Shown here: piece after piece, positions 50,394-59,523 of the stretch
How the letters are laid out: each line of letters opens with the position of its first letter
Position numbering within the stretch: the first letter of the stretch is position 1
NCBI GenBank assembly: GCA_963555835.3
Contig: CAUVWZ020000001.1
Span: forward strand, 372,001-436,000
Reading direction: 5' to 3'
Length of the DNA: 64,000 nt
From: JAPUME01 sp027294185
Lineage (GTDB): Bacteria > Acidobacteriota > Terriglobia > UBA7540 > JAPUME01
Program-made: the position numbers and the translations under genes
Notes under the pieces: model-generated
The model's database searches: none
Told to the model about the DNA's origin: nothing
What the model saw: only the letters and a program-made list of their open reading frames with translations

Positions 50394-53165
50394 ATGTCAA
50401 CTCTCACCACACCACCTCGAGCAGCCTCCCTCGAAGAGCAGGTGCTCGAAATCGTCCGCGAACTCCTGAGGGAGTTGGGCTCTCATCAGGCGGCCGAACC
50501 GATTTCGCTCGACTCATCGTTCGAGGGTGACCTCGGCCTCGGGAGCCTCGAACGCGTGGAGCTGCTGGTTCGCTTGGAGGGGCACTTCCATACCCGCCTG
50601 CCGGACAGCCTCGCGCAACAGGCGGAGACTCCCGCCGAATGGGTGCAGGCGCTGCTCGAAGGTGAAAAAGAAGTTCCCCTCGAATCGCGCTACCGCATCC
50701 TACAGCCCTCCCGCCCGGCTCCTCCCGAGCCGGTCGATGCCCTCTCGATGGTCGAGGTGCTGCGCCGACATGCGGAACTCGAACCCGACCGGGTGCATAT
50801 CCACCTGTTGGAAGAGAGCGGTGGCCAGGACATCTCCTACGGCCAATTGCTCGAGACGGCCTCGCGGGTCGCGGCGGGATTAACCAACGCAGGGCTCAGG
50901 CGCGACGAAACGGTGGCGATCATGCTGCCCACCTGCTCCGATTTCTTTTACGCGTTTTTCGGTGTGATGCTCGCCGGCGGCATACCGGTGCCCATCTATC
51001 CCCCTGCTCGTCCGGACAAGATCGAAGAGTACGTCACCCGGCAGGTCGGGATTCTGCGCAACGCCGAGGTTCGATTCCTCATCAGCTTCGAGCAGGCCCG
51101 GGCCGTCTCGAAGATCATGCGCCTCGGCATTCCGAGCCTGGTGGAAGTGACCCACGTCGACACATTGCGCCGCGCCGGTACGGGACTGCCGACGCCCACG
51201 ATTCACCCCTCTGAGACCGCCTTCATCCAATACACCTCGGGAAGCACGGGCGACCCGAAGGGAGTGGTCCTTACTCATTCGAACATCCTCGCCAACGTGC
51301 GCGGGATCGGCTGGTCGGTCAAGGTTCGTCCGACGGATATCGTCGTCACCTGGCTTCCTCTCTATCACGACATGGGGTTGATCGGCTCATGGCTCTTCAG
51401 CGTTTACTACGCCCTTCCGATCACGGTTCTTTCGCCGCTGGCTTTCCTCAGCCGGCCCGAACGCTGGCTCCGCGCTCTCAGCGACTCGCGAGGCACGCTT
51501 TGTCCGGCTCCTAATTTCTCGTTTGAACTTTGTGCGCGAAAAATTCCCGACTCCGCCCTCGAAGGGCTCGATTTGAGTCCCTGGCGCATCGCGATCAACG
51601 CGGGAGAGGCAGTGCTTCCAGACACTCTGGCAAGATTCGAGAAGCGCTTCAAGAAGTGCGGGTTCCGCGCCGAAAGCTACGTGCCCTGTTACGGGCTGGC
51701 CGAATCGAGCGTCGCCCTGGCTTTCCCACCCATCGACCGCCGTCCGCTCATTGACACGATTCGCCGTGGTCTGTTCGAGAAGGAAGGCCGGGCCGAACCC
51801 GCAGGGCCGACGGAGACGAACCGAATACGGTTTGTCGCCAACGGCAAGCCCATGCCCGGCCATGCGGTCAAAATCGTGGACGACGAAGGGCGCGAGTTGG
51901 GAGAGCGTATCCAGGGACGGCTCCTGCTTCGCGGTCCATCGAGAACATCGGGTTACTATCGGAATCCGGAAGCGACCGCCCGCGTCCTCACCCGGGATGG
52001 CTGGATGGATTCAGGCGACCTGGCCTACTGGGCGGGCGGGGAGCTATACATCACCGGACGCCGCAAGGATTCGATCATCAAGGCCGGGCGAAACATCAAC
52101 CCGCAGGACGTGGAAGAGGCCGCAGCCGAAGTGGAGGGCGTGCGCAGGGGCTGCGTAGCGGCCTTCGGCACAGCGGACAGCGTCACCGGAACCGAACGAC
52201 TGGTCGTGGCGGCCGAGACTCGCGCCACTGCGCCCGACGAGCTGCGGCGAATCGAGATCGAAATCCTAAAGCACGTCGATGCCATCCTGGGCATCCCGCC
52301 GGACAAAGTCGCCCTGGTAGCCCCCCATAGCATCCCCAAGACCTCCAGCGGAAAAATTCGCCGCAGCGAAACCCGCAACCTCTACGAGGCGGGGAAACTT
52401 CGAGCCAACAAGCGGGCCCCCTGGGCTCAAATCGTCCGTCTCTGGGCGCGAAATCTGGATTCCTGGATCGGCCTCGGTCTCAGGCGGGCCGCTCGGATGC
52501 TGGTCGAGGGCTCGAAAGCCACATTGATCTTCGCGGTCGCGGTCCCTGGTGGGACAATGGTTCGCCTGCTCCCCCCGCGCCAGGGATCCCAAGTGGCCCG
52601 TTGGACGGCACGAGTGCTCTTGCGTGTAATGGGAAAGCGAAGCGAACTCAAAGGGAAGGATTCAATCGCGAAAAACGAAGCCGCTCTCCTGGTGGTGAAC
52701 CGGGCCGACGAACTGGATCCGCTTGTCCTGCTTGCCTGCTTGCCGACTCCTCTTCGATTTGGGGATGCGACGGCGTTCTCCTCCCTCGGGTGGCCGGCGA
52801 CCTTTTTGTTGAAGCCGCTGGTTGTGGCCTCGTTAAAGGATGTGGGCGCGCCTCCGGGTGGAACGTTGCGGCAGCGAATCCGAAGAACCCTTGATGAGGG
52901 ATGCTCCGTTCTGGCCCTTGCCGACGGGCGCGTCGGAACTCCGCCGCTCGCGAGCCGCTTCCGCCTGGAGGGCTTTCAGGCCGCTGCGGCAACAGGATGC
53001 TCCGTAATTCCTGTCGCCGTCCGATGCGAATCCGGCCATACGAGCCGGCGGCAAACAAGAGTCACCCTCGGATACGGTGTTCAGCCAGGAGCGGGCGAGA
53101 TCACATATCTGCGAGACCGCGTGCGAGCAGCCATTCACGAACTTTATGGCAAAAATGGAAAATGA
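50394..53165 (+). CDS. ACP - fatty acyl-AMP ligase - degenerate PlsC-like acyltransferase fusion
   Basis: About 923 residues from ATG 50394 (a TTG at 50328 would add 22). Residues 10-85: acyl-carrier domain with the phosphopantetheine serine in LGLGSLERVELL. Residues 115-660: acyl-AMP ligase/FAAL-like domain with IQYTSGSTGDPKGVVLTHSN, WLPLYHDMGLIGSWLFSVYY, CYGLAESSVALAF, GWMDSGDLAYW, and lysine in KTSSGKIRRSE. Residues 740-920: PlsC-like fold (RTLDEGCSVLALADG, CSVIPVAVRC). The family H-x4-D motif is here NRADELD, so the histidine is replaced by arginine, and F-P-E-G-T is L-A-D-G-R; acyltransfer by this domain is doubtful. It likely activates a fatty acid and loads it on its own ACP for the preceding reductase or a later transferase. 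Confidence 0.8.
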   Translation: MSTLTTPPRAASLEEQVLEIVRELLRELGSHQAAEPISLDSSFEGDLGLGSLERVELLVRLEGHFHTRLPDSLAQQAETPAEWVQALLEGEKEVPLESRYRILQPSRPAPPEPVDALSMVEVLRRHAELEPDRVHIHLLEESGGQDISYGQLLETASRVAAGLTNAGLRRDETVAIMLPTCSDFFYAFFGVMLAGGIPVPIYPPARPDKIEEYVTRQVGILRNAEVRFLISFEQARAVSKIMRLGIPSLVEVTHVDTLRRAGTGLPTPTIHPSETAFIQYTSGSTGDPKGVVLTHSNILANVRGIGWSVKVRPTDIVVTWLPLYHDMGLIGSWLFSVYYALPITVLSPLAFLSRPERWLRALSDSRGTLCPAPNFSFELCARKIPDSALEGLDLSPWRIAINAGEAVLPDTLARFEKRFKKCGFRAESYVPCYGLAESSVALAFPPIDRRPLIDTIRRGLFEKEGRAEPAGPTETNRIRFVANGKPMPGHAVKIVDDEGRELGERIQGRLLLRGPSRTSGYYRNPEATARVLTRDGWMDSGDLAYWAGGELYITGRRKDSIIKAGRNINPQDVEEAAAEVEGVRRGCVAAFGTADSVTGTERLVVAAETRATAPDELRRIEIEILKHVDAILGIPPDKVALVAPHSIPKTSSGKIRRSETRNLYEAGKLRANKRAPWAQIVRLWARNLDSWIGLGLRRAARMLVEGSKATLIFAVAVPGGTMVRLLPPRQGSQVARWTARVLLRVMGKRSELKGKDSIAKNEAALLVVNRADELDPLVLLACLPTPLRFGDATAFSSLGWPATFLLKPLVVASLKDVGAPPGGTLRQRIRRTLDEGCSVLALADGRVGTPPLASRFRLEGFQAAAATGCSVIPVAVRCESGHTSRRQTRVTLGYGVQPGAGEITYLRDRVRAAIHELYGKNGK

Positions 53166-53196
53166 TCCCGGAGCCTGACCCCCTCGGAGCTTAAGA

Positions 53197-53796
53197 ATGC
53201 TTGAAACTTTAGTTCCCTTATTTCCTCGTTTGCTCGCCTGTTTCCTGATTGGCTCGATCCCCTTCGCGGTGATCGCCATGGCAGGATCAGGCATCGACAT
53301 CCGAAAAGTCGGCTCCGGAAATCCAGGGTTTAATAACGTCCTGCGGGTCAGCAAACCGCGTGCGGTGATCGCGCTCATCGGGGATATGGGAAAAGGATTT
53401 CTGGCCGCGTGGCTCTTCTGGCGCTTCCTCCAACCGGGCGACAGCGTCACCTATGGATGGCTCTACGGGTACGCCGCGGTGGTCGGGCATTGCTACTCGC
53501 CCTTCCTGAAATTCAATGGCGGGAAGGGTGTCGCAACCTCGGGTGGAGTCATGCTGGTTCTCTACCCCGGGTGGGCTGCGGTGGCCCTGGCTGCCTTTGC
53601 TTTAATCCGCGTCATGGGGAGCCGGTTGAAGTGGAGAGAGGCGGGGGCGATCGGTTCGCTGCTCACCTGGGTGATCTTTGCCGTGCTGGTGCTGGCGTTC
53701 TCCGGCCCGCAGCACGCGGCCAACGCTGCCCTGATGATACTGTTTCTTTCCTGGCGGCACAGGCAGAACTTCCGCAATCTGCTGAAGCCGGCTTAA
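53197..53796 (+). CDS. plsY: Glycerol-3-phosphate acyltransferase PlsY
   Basis: A 199-residue polytopic membrane enzyme that transfers acyl groups from acyl-phosphate to glycerol 3-phosphate. The three PlsY motifs are visible: GSIPFAV in the first span, GSGNPGFNNVLR (phosphate loop), and GHCYSPFLKFNGGKGVATSG. Five to six hydrophobic spans as in the family. It sits 31 bp after the ligase fusion, so a glycerol-phosphate backbone is likely the acceptor in this pathway. An additional PlsY would be expected elsewhere for bulk phospholipid. Confidence 0.9.
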   Translation: MLETLVPLFPRLLACFLIGSIPFAVIAMAGSGIDIRKVGSGNPGFNNVLRVSKPRAVIALIGDMGKGFLAAWLFWRFLQPGDSVTYGWLYGYAAVVGHCYSPFLKFNGGKGVATSGGVMLVLYPGWAAVALAAFALIRVMGSRLKWREAGAIGSLLTWVIFAVLVLAFSGPQHAANAALMILFLSWRHRQNFRNLLKPA

Positions 53797-53824
53797 CGAT
53801 AGGTTCACCGGCATCGAGCCAATC

Positions 53825-54520
53825 ATGAGCGAGCACCCCCGCATAGCCTTCTACGACTTCGACGGAACTCTGGTCGCCTCGAACGTTGTGACGCGGTACG
53901 CTTATCTGGCCAAGAATCAGCCTGCGAAGGTCCGGGCGGTCTTGAAGTACACGAAACTCGTCCTGGGGATCCCGCTGTGGGTGGGTTTGAACCTCTACTC
54001 GCGCCGTCTGTTTAACCAGGTCTTCTACCGCGAATACCGGGGAATGAGAAGAGACTGGCTTCGGGAGCTGGCCGAGCCGCTGTTTGAAAGCGTCATCCGC
54101 CCGACGATTTATCCGGGAGCAAAATCTCTGATCGAGGCGGACCGCAAACAGGGATTCCGCCCGGTCCTCATCAGCGGAGCGCTCGACTTCGCGCTGGAGC
54201 CCGTGGTACGGTACTTCGGCTTTGATGAGATGATCTGCAACCGGCTGGTTTATCAGGACGGCGCGGCGACCGGGGAGATTGCGCCGCCGCTCATCGCGGA
54301 AAATGAAAAAGTGGCGGCGATGCACGAATCCTGCCGAGCCTCGTCTGCCGAGATAGGGGAATCGAAAGCATACTCGGACAGCTCTTCCGATGTGCCGATG
54401 CTCGAAGCCGTAGGCAGACCCGCCGCTGTAAATCCGGACCGGCGATTGAAGAAGATCGCCCTCGAGCGGGGCTGGCCGGTCCTGGACCTGAGGAAAGGGA
54501 ACCATGTCGACCACCGCTAG
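53825..54520 (+). CDS. HAD-IB family phosphatase (SerB/PGP-like)
   Basis: A 231-residue HAD hydrolase. Motif I is YDFDGTLVASN near residue 12 with both aspartates, motif II the serine in VLISGALDF, motif IV the aspartates in YSDSSSDVPMLEA. The helical cap (residues 25-95) fits subclass IB. Substrate is likely a phosphorylated lipid intermediate or small phospho-metabolite, inferred from the operon. In other bacteria HAD-IB domains are found with acyltransferases of lipid synthesis. Its stop lies 17 nt inside the next gene, indicating translational coupling. Soluble or membrane-associated; no signal peptide. Confidence 0.8.
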   Translation: MSEHPRIAFYDFDGTLVASNVVTRYAYLAKNQPAKVRAVLKYTKLVLGIPLWVGLNLYSRRLFNQVFYREYRGMRRDWLRELAEPLFESVIRPTIYPGAKSLIEADRKQGFRPVLISGALDFALEPVVRYFGFDEMICNRLVYQDGAATGEIAPPLIAENEKVAAMHESCRASSAEIGESKAYSDSSSDVPMLEAVGRPAAVNPDRRLKKIALERGWPVLDLRKGNHVDHR

Positions 54521-56204
54521 CGCGTTTGTGCCCGCGGGAACCGAGATACTGGAATCCTGCGACCCCACGCCAAACGCCGTGGGGCGCAAGGCGCTGGTCT
54601 CCGAGGCCGGATGTGTCGCGCGACTGGTGCACGATTCCGCCCCACGCCTTCTGTGGTACGGTGAGGACCTGCTGGACGTAAGAATGCCCGCCGGCACACG
54701 CGTCGTCTATCCCAAACCCACCATACCGGGACTCCCCGATCGGGACTTAGCCGTCGAGTACGCCATCGACCATCCGGAAGAAATGGAGCCCCTGGTGGCT
54801 CTGCTCAAGGGGGGGATGAAGGTCACCATCGCCATCGACGACATTTCCCTTCCCCTGCCGAAGATGCCGCAACCCGACGTTCGCGAAACGGTCCTGACCA
54901 TCCTGCTGAAGTTGCTGGCCGAAAAAAGCATCGAAGATGTCCACATCATCATCGCCACTTCGTTTCATCGGCGGATGGCGCCGTTTGAGATCCGGCACGC
55001 CGTGGGAGGGAAAATCTTCCGCAAGTACTATCCGAACCGCCTCTACAACCACGACGGCGAAGCGCCCGACGGCATGGTCGAGCTCGGGTCGACCGAGCGC
55101 GGCGAGCGTGTGCGCATCAACCGGCGGGCAGCGGAATCCGATCTGCTGATCTACGTCAACATCAACCTGGTATCCATGGACGGCGGGAGCAAGTCCGTCA
55201 GTGTGGGTCTGTGCGACTACCCCACCCTGCAGGCCAACCATGATCCCGCCACCATCCTCAAGTGTGATTCCTACTTTGACCCTCCGCGCTCGGCCCTTAC
55301 CGCCTCCTGCAACCGCATGCAGGAAGTCATCAATCAGCACCTCAAGACCTTTCATATCGAAACGGTACTGAATAATGCGATGTTCCACCCGAAGATGTCG
55401 TTTTTCGCGAAGAACGAGGACGACTACTCGGCGTTCGATCACGCATCATTCAAGACCACGCAGTGGGCGCTGCGGAGGCTTTCACGGCCCGCCAAGAGGA
55501 AGCTGCTCTTCGGTTTCCCCGCTGCCTATGAGCCGATCGCCGTTCATGCCGGTGCCACCCACGCGACGCACGACAAGAGTCTGGCCTATTGCTATGCGCA
55601 ATACTGCGTGCCCTTGGAGGGGCAATCCGATGTGGTGGTGCTCGGCATCCCGTTCATTTCACCTTACAATGTCAACTCGATCTTGAATCCGGTGCTCGTG
55701 CAGGTATTGGCGCTCGGCTACTTCCACAACATGTACCGGAATATGCCGGTGGTAAAGAAAAACGGCGTGATGATCCTCAGCCATCCGCTTTATGATGAGT
55801 TTGATCCCCTGCATCACCCCTCCTACATCGAGTTCTTCCACCGCATTTTACCCGAGACGCGCGACTCCTTCGAGCTGCAACGAAACTACGAGGAGGAATT
55901 CGCGCACAATCCCGATTACATCCGCATGTACCGCACCGGCAACGCCTACCACGGCGTGCATCCCTTCTACATGTGGTACTGGGGAGAGAACGGCCGCGCG
56001 CACGTGGGCAAAATCATCGTCGTGGGAGCCGAAAACCCGCAGGTGGCAAAAACTCTGGGATGGGACTGCGCTCAAAATATGGAGGAAGCCCTGGAGATGG
56101 CCCAGTCCTTTGTGGGACGAAAGCCGAGCATCACGCTCATGCGCATCCCGCCCATCGGCATGGCCGACGTCCTCCCCGCCTCGGAGGCGTCTGACCTCCT
56201 ATGA
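54504..56204 (+). CDS. LarA-like (DUF2088, lactate-racemase superfamily) protein
   Basis: A 566-residue protein with the LarA N-terminal fold. Recognisable are VTIAIDDISLPLPKMPQP, IIATSFHRRMAPFEIRHAVG (H155, like catalytic H108 of LarA), YNHDGE, MDGGSKSVSVGLCDYPTLQA (K230, like K184 that tethers the nickel-pincer nucleotide) and NHDP (H246, like nickel ligand H200). The P-H-F-F-A-G-F-S-G-G stretch carrying the second catalytic histidine (H174) reads NLVSMDGGSK here and has no histidine. The reaction is thus probably not lactate racemisation. Residue matching is by eye. No larB, larC or larE genes in the window. It overlaps both neighbours, so it is firmly part of the lipid operon. Confidence 0.7.
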   Translation: MSTTASAFVPAGTEILESCDPTPNAVGRKALVSEAGCVARLVHDSAPRLLWYGEDLLDVRMPAGTRVVYPKPTIPGLPDRDLAVEYAIDHPEEMEPLVALLKGGMKVTIAIDDISLPLPKMPQPDVRETVLTILLKLLAEKSIEDVHIIIATSFHRRMAPFEIRHAVGGKIFRKYYPNRLYNHDGEAPDGMVELGSTERGERVRINRRAAESDLLIYVNINLVSMDGGSKSVSVGLCDYPTLQANHDPATILKCDSYFDPPRSALTASCNRMQEVINQHLKTFHIETVLNNAMFHPKMSFFAKNEDDYSAFDHASFKTTQWALRRLSRPAKRKLLFGFPAAYEPIAVHAGATHATHDKSLAYCYAQYCVPLEGQSDVVVLGIPFISPYNVNSILNPVLVQVLALGYFHNMYRNMPVVKKNGVMILSHPLYDEFDPLHHPSYIEFFHRILPETRDSFELQRNYEEEFAHNPDYIRMYRTGNAYHGVHPFYMWYWGENGRAHVGKIIVVGAENPQVAKTLGWDCAQNMEEALEMAQSFVGRKPSITLMRIPPIGMADVLPASEASDLL

Positions 56205-57193
56205 AGACCATCCTCGTAACCGGCGCCACAGGCTTCCTGGGAAAACATTTGGTGGAGCAGTTGAAAGAAGGGGAAAAAAACGCTCGCCTGCGCGTATTCT
56301 GCCGGGGACTCTCGCACTGGGACGATGATTCTGAGATCGAAGTGGTGCGGGCCGATATTACCTCGCCTCGCGACGTAGGTCGGGCAGCCGAGGGTGTCCA
56401 GGAAATCTACCATCTGGCGGGTGTGGTGCTGCGGGAACCGAAAGACAACGGGATTCTCTACCGAACCCATGTCGAAGGCACGCGGAACGTATGCGAGGCG
56501 GCCCGCAAGCACAATGTCAAGAAAGTGGTGGTCGTTTCCTCCTCAGGAACGGTTGCCGTCGACCCGGACCCCATCCCTCACGATGAGACTTCCGGCTACA
56601 AGCACGAGGTCCTCGGCAAGTGGCCCTACTACCTGAGCAAGATTTTCGCCGAAAAATTGGCCCTCAACTATTGGGAACGTTTTCAGGTGCCGGTGGTGAT
56701 TGCCAATCCCAGCCTCCTGCTTGGGCCCGGCGACGATCGCGGCTCCTCGACGCGGGACGTGGCCTTGTTCCTGGAGGGGCAAATCCTCGCCATCCCACGC
56801 GGGGGATTGAACTTTGTCGACGTTCGTGACGCCGCCGCCGGTTTGATCGCTGCCATGCGGTCCGGAAACTGCGGTGAACGTTATATTCTTGCGGGGCCGA
56901 ACTGGACTTTCCGACGATGGATCGAAACGGTTTCGGAGATCTCCGGCCGCCGCGCGCCGAAGCTTCAACCCTCACTGGGATTCTCTCTTGCAAGCGCGCG
57001 TTGCTTACGCCGGCTGTATCCTCTGGTCGGCAAGTCTTTCGGGCTCGACGAGGCGTCCATCCGGATGTCGGCACTATTCTGGTATTGCGACTCCCACAAG
57101 GCGCAGACTGAGCTGGGATTCAAAAGCCGCGACCCCATGGAGACATTGAGGGATACGGTGGCGGACCTCCGGCGACGCCTCGGAAAAAACTGA
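56201..57193 (+). CDS. NAD-dependent epimerase/dehydratase-type SDR
   Basis: A 330-residue extended SDR. The NAD motif VTGATGFLGKHLVEQLKEG is at the N-terminus, DITSPRDVGRAAEGVQEIYH then LAGV, the strand VVVVSSSGTVAV, and the catalytic Y-x-x-x-K in YYLSKIFAEKL near residue 145, with NPSLLLGPGDDRG and the C-terminal FVDVRDAAAGLIAAM. It resembles dihydroflavonol-4-reductase/HpnA-like and 3-beta-HSD-like enzymes that act on lipid or isoprenoid ketones, so it could reduce an oxo-lipid intermediate. Its ATG overlaps the previous stop (ATGA), and the kinase gene follows at 16 bp. Confidence 0.8.
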   Translation: MKTILVTGATGFLGKHLVEQLKEGEKNARLRVFCRGLSHWDDDSEIEVVRADITSPRDVGRAAEGVQEIYHLAGVVLREPKDNGILYRTHVEGTRNVCEAARKHNVKKVVVVSSSGTVAVDPDPIPHDETSGYKHEVLGKWPYYLSKIFAEKLALNYWERFQVPVVIANPSLLLGPGDDRGSSTRDVALFLEGQILAIPRGGLNFVDVRDAAAGLIAAMRSGNCGERYILAGPNWTFRRWIETVSEISGRRAPKLQPSLGFSLASARCLRRLYPLVGKSFGLDEASIRMSALFWYCDSHKAQTELGFKSRDPMETLRDTVADLRRRLGKN

Positions 57194-57209
57194 CAGCCTT
57201 CCCAATCTC

Positions 57210-58172
57210 GTGGCGAACGAACTCAAAAAGACAGCCGTCATCGTGAATCCCCGCTCGGGAGGCGGAAAGGCAGCCCGCCAATGGCCCCACATTCGCCAAG
57301 CGCTGGAGCATCGTCTGGGGCCATTCGTGACGCGATTCACCGAGCGCCCGGGACACGGCGTCGTGCTGGCTCGCGAATTGCTCGAAGAAGGGTTTGAGCG
57401 CATCATCGCCGCCGGAGGCGACGGCACACTCAACGAAATCGCCAATGGTTTCCTGACCGGTGACGACCCCGTGCGGCCCAATGCCTGCCTGGGGGTGCTG
57501 AACCTGGGCACGGGCGGCGACTTCCGGCGGACTCTGGGGATGTCCTCGAACCTCGAGGAGATGATCGAAGTCCTTCAGACGGGCGTTCCACTTTCGATTG
57601 ATCTTGGGAAGGTGGCCTACACCGACCCCCGAGGCGCGCGCCGGAGCCGAATCTTCATCAATCTTGTAAGCTTCGGCATGGGAGGCGCGGTCGCCGCAGC
57701 TTCCAAAAATTTCCTTTCTCGCTTCAGCGGGAATCTTGCCTTCCAGTGGGCGACGTTTCGCGTTTTCCTCGGCTACCGGGGACGCTCGGTACGGCTGCGA
57801 TTAGACGGCGCCTCCGAGCCTTCGCCCTTCTTCGTCACCAACGTAGCGGTGGGCAACGGTCAATTCCACGGCGGAGGGATGCACCCCTGCCCGACGGCGC
57901 TCCTCGACGACGGGATGCTGGAGGTCACGGTCATCGACTTTCTGGGCATGGTGCAGTTGGTTCGCGACCTTTCGGTCCTCTACTCCGACGACGTGTACCG
58001 GCACCCGAAGGTCCACCACCTGCGAGGACGGAAGATCATCGCGGAGGCCGACGAGCCCACTCGAATCGAAGTTGACGGTGAACCGCTGGGTATGCTGCCG
58101 CTGGAAATCACTCTGCTCCCGCGGCGGCTTTCCGTGCTGGTCCCCCGTGGAAGCGAGTTGCTCGTATCTTAA
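57210..58172 (+). CDS. Diacylglycerol kinase family lipid kinase
   Basis: A 320-residue DAGK/YegS-type lipid kinase starting at GTG 57210. Motifs: VIVNPRSGGGKAARQW (N-terminal loop), IIAAGGDGTLNEIANGF (nucleotide-binding G-G-D-G-T), LNLGTGGDFRR, VAVGNGQFHGGGMHPCPTAL and DDGMLEV in the beta-sandwich domain. It phosphorylates a diacylglycerol, ether-glycerol or sphingoid-like alcohol using ATP at the membrane. Last gene of the operon; it converges with the CDP-alcohol phosphotransferase. Confidence 0.9.
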   Translation: MANELKKTAVIVNPRSGGGKAARQWPHIRQALEHRLGPFVTRFTERPGHGVVLARELLEEGFERIIAAGGDGTLNEIANGFLTGDDPVRPNACLGVLNLGTGGDFRRTLGMSSNLEEMIEVLQTGVPLSIDLGKVAYTDPRGARRSRIFINLVSFGMGGAVAAASKNFLSRFSGNLAFQWATFRVFLGYRGRSVRLRLDGASEPSPFFVTNVAVGNGQFHGGGMHPCPTALLDDGMLEVTVIDFLGMVQLVRDLSVLYSDDVYRHPKVHHLRGRKIIAEADEPTRIEVDGEPLGMLPLEITLLPRRLSVLVPRGSELLVS

Positions 58173-58200
58173 CGGGGGGGAACAGGGGGATGGCGGAAGG

Positions 58201-58800
58201 CTATTTCGGGGTGGTAAAGGTAAGTCCGCGAATCTGCTGCCGGGTGTAGAGGCAGCGGTGAAGGACGATGAGATTCGAGAAGAAGGCGATGACCCACAGC
58301 ACCGCGCCCATGTGGTTGAACAACCCGCCGATGATAATCAGCACGATGCGTTCGGCGCGCTCAAGGAATCCCACCTGGCAGGAGAGTACCAGCGACTCCG
58401 CCCGCGCTCGCGTATAACTGGTCATCACCGAGCCGGCCATCACAGTGGCCGCAAGAACGACATAAAGCACCGAACCGGCACGCGCGTAGTAGATGAGAAT
58501 CCCGATAAAAAGAACCACGTCGGAATAACGATCCATCACCGAATCGAAGAAGGCCCCGAAGGGAGTCGCCTGGTTCGTAATACGCGCCACGGGACCGTCG
58601 CTCATGTCGAACACACCCGCCAGAATCACCGTAAGAGCGGCGTGGAGGAAGCGCCCCTCGGCGAACAAGTAGGCCGCGTAAACGTTGATGGAAAATCCGA
58701 TGAAGGTCAGGATGTTCGGATTCAGGTGTGTCGCCACCAGTCCCCGCACCACCCGGGTGTGGATATATTGGCCGGCCTGTCCGATTTTACCGGTAATCAT
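58201..58800 (-). CDS. CDP-alcohol phosphatidyltransferase family protein
   Basis: A 199-residue integral membrane enzyme with the complete family signature D-x2-D-G-x2-A-R-x8-G-x3-D-x3-D in VFDMSDGPVARITNQATPFG and AFFDSVMDRYSD, near residues 65-95, and about six hydrophobic spans. It swaps CMP on a CDP-alcohol for another alcohol, making phospholipid head groups. It resembles phosphatidylinositol-phosphate synthases of bacteria and archaea more than PgsA, but the acceptor is not certain. Convergent with the lipid operon, 28 bp apart, and functionally linked to it. Confidence 0.85.
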   Translation of the reverse strand: MITGKIGQAGQYIHTRVVRGLVATHLNPNILTFIGFSINVYAAYLFAEGRFLHAALTVILAGVFDMSDGPVARITNQATPFGAFFDSVMDRYSDVVLFIGILIYYARAGSVLYVVLAATVMAGSVMTSYTRARAESLVLSCQVGFLERAERIVLIIIGGLFNHMGAVLWVIAFFSNLIVLHRCLYTRQQIRGLTFTTPK

Positions 58801-58981
58801 TTTGCGCCCAACGTACGGCCGTAACAGTTAAAATGTTTTTTCAGACTGAGCATTCATACTGCCCGATTGGGCTTAACGAGTCAAGGGACCGGCCGATTCC
58901 GCTCTAGGGCCCAACCGTTCGCATTCCCTGGCTCGAAATTTGGAATTTCTGACGTTTGAATTTCTGACGGAGGAGGCAACC

Positions 58982-59464
58982 ATGAGGACGACAAGGAACG
59001 ATTGGAAGAGGGCATTAAGGCTGGGGATTCTCGCAGCCGCACTCCTGTGCGCCGCTCGAGGTGAGCTCCGCGCCGAACCGGAAACGGTCCCGGAAACAGT
59101 CATTGTCGAGAACTATTACAAGCTCATTCCCGGGGCCACGGAGGAATGGCAGACTTTGTACACGGCCAATCACTACCCGATTCTCCGCGAGCTGGTGAAG
59201 GAAGGTTTGCTCGTGAGCGTCAAGCTCTACCGGCGGCGGTTCCATGCAGCAAGCCCTGCCTGGGATTTCAAGGTGGTCCTTGTATGGCCGAGCTGGGGGG
59301 CATTGGAGAAGGCACAGGCGAGGGAAGACGAACTGCTCCAGGAACTGTATCCGAACCGGCCCTCCCACCGCACGAAAGAGCAGCGCCGCTGGGAGATCAC
59401 TGAAATTCACTGGGACGATATGCTCGTGAACGAGCCGCTGGAAAAATCAGGAAACGGCGGGTAG
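58982..59464 (+). CDS. Small exported protein, unknown
   Basis: A 160-residue protein. ATG 58982 has GGAGGAGG 5-6 nt upstream, which decides for it over the longer frame from 58940. Signal peptide LGILAAALLCAARGELRA. The mature part, with YYKLIPGATEEWQTLYTANH, PILRELVKEGLLVSVKLYRR and DFKVVLVWPSWGALEKAQ, has the alternation of a ferredoxin-like alpha/beta barrel (Dabb/NIPSNAP-like) and might bind a small ligand in the periplasm. No family is firmly recognised. Compare the Dabb-domain protein at 62138. Confidence 0.6.
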   Translation: MRTTRNDWKRALRLGILAAALLCAARGELRAEPETVPETVIVENYYKLIPGATEEWQTLYTANHYPILRELVKEGLLVSVKLYRRRFHAASPAWDFKVVLVWPSWGALEKAQAREDELLQELYPNRPSHRTKEQRRWEITEIHWDDMLVNEPLEKSGNGG

Positions 59465-59523
59465 ACGGCCTGACCCCACTCCGGTCCTCAGAGTTCTTCC
59501 GGGTTGTGAGGGTCCTTACCTGC

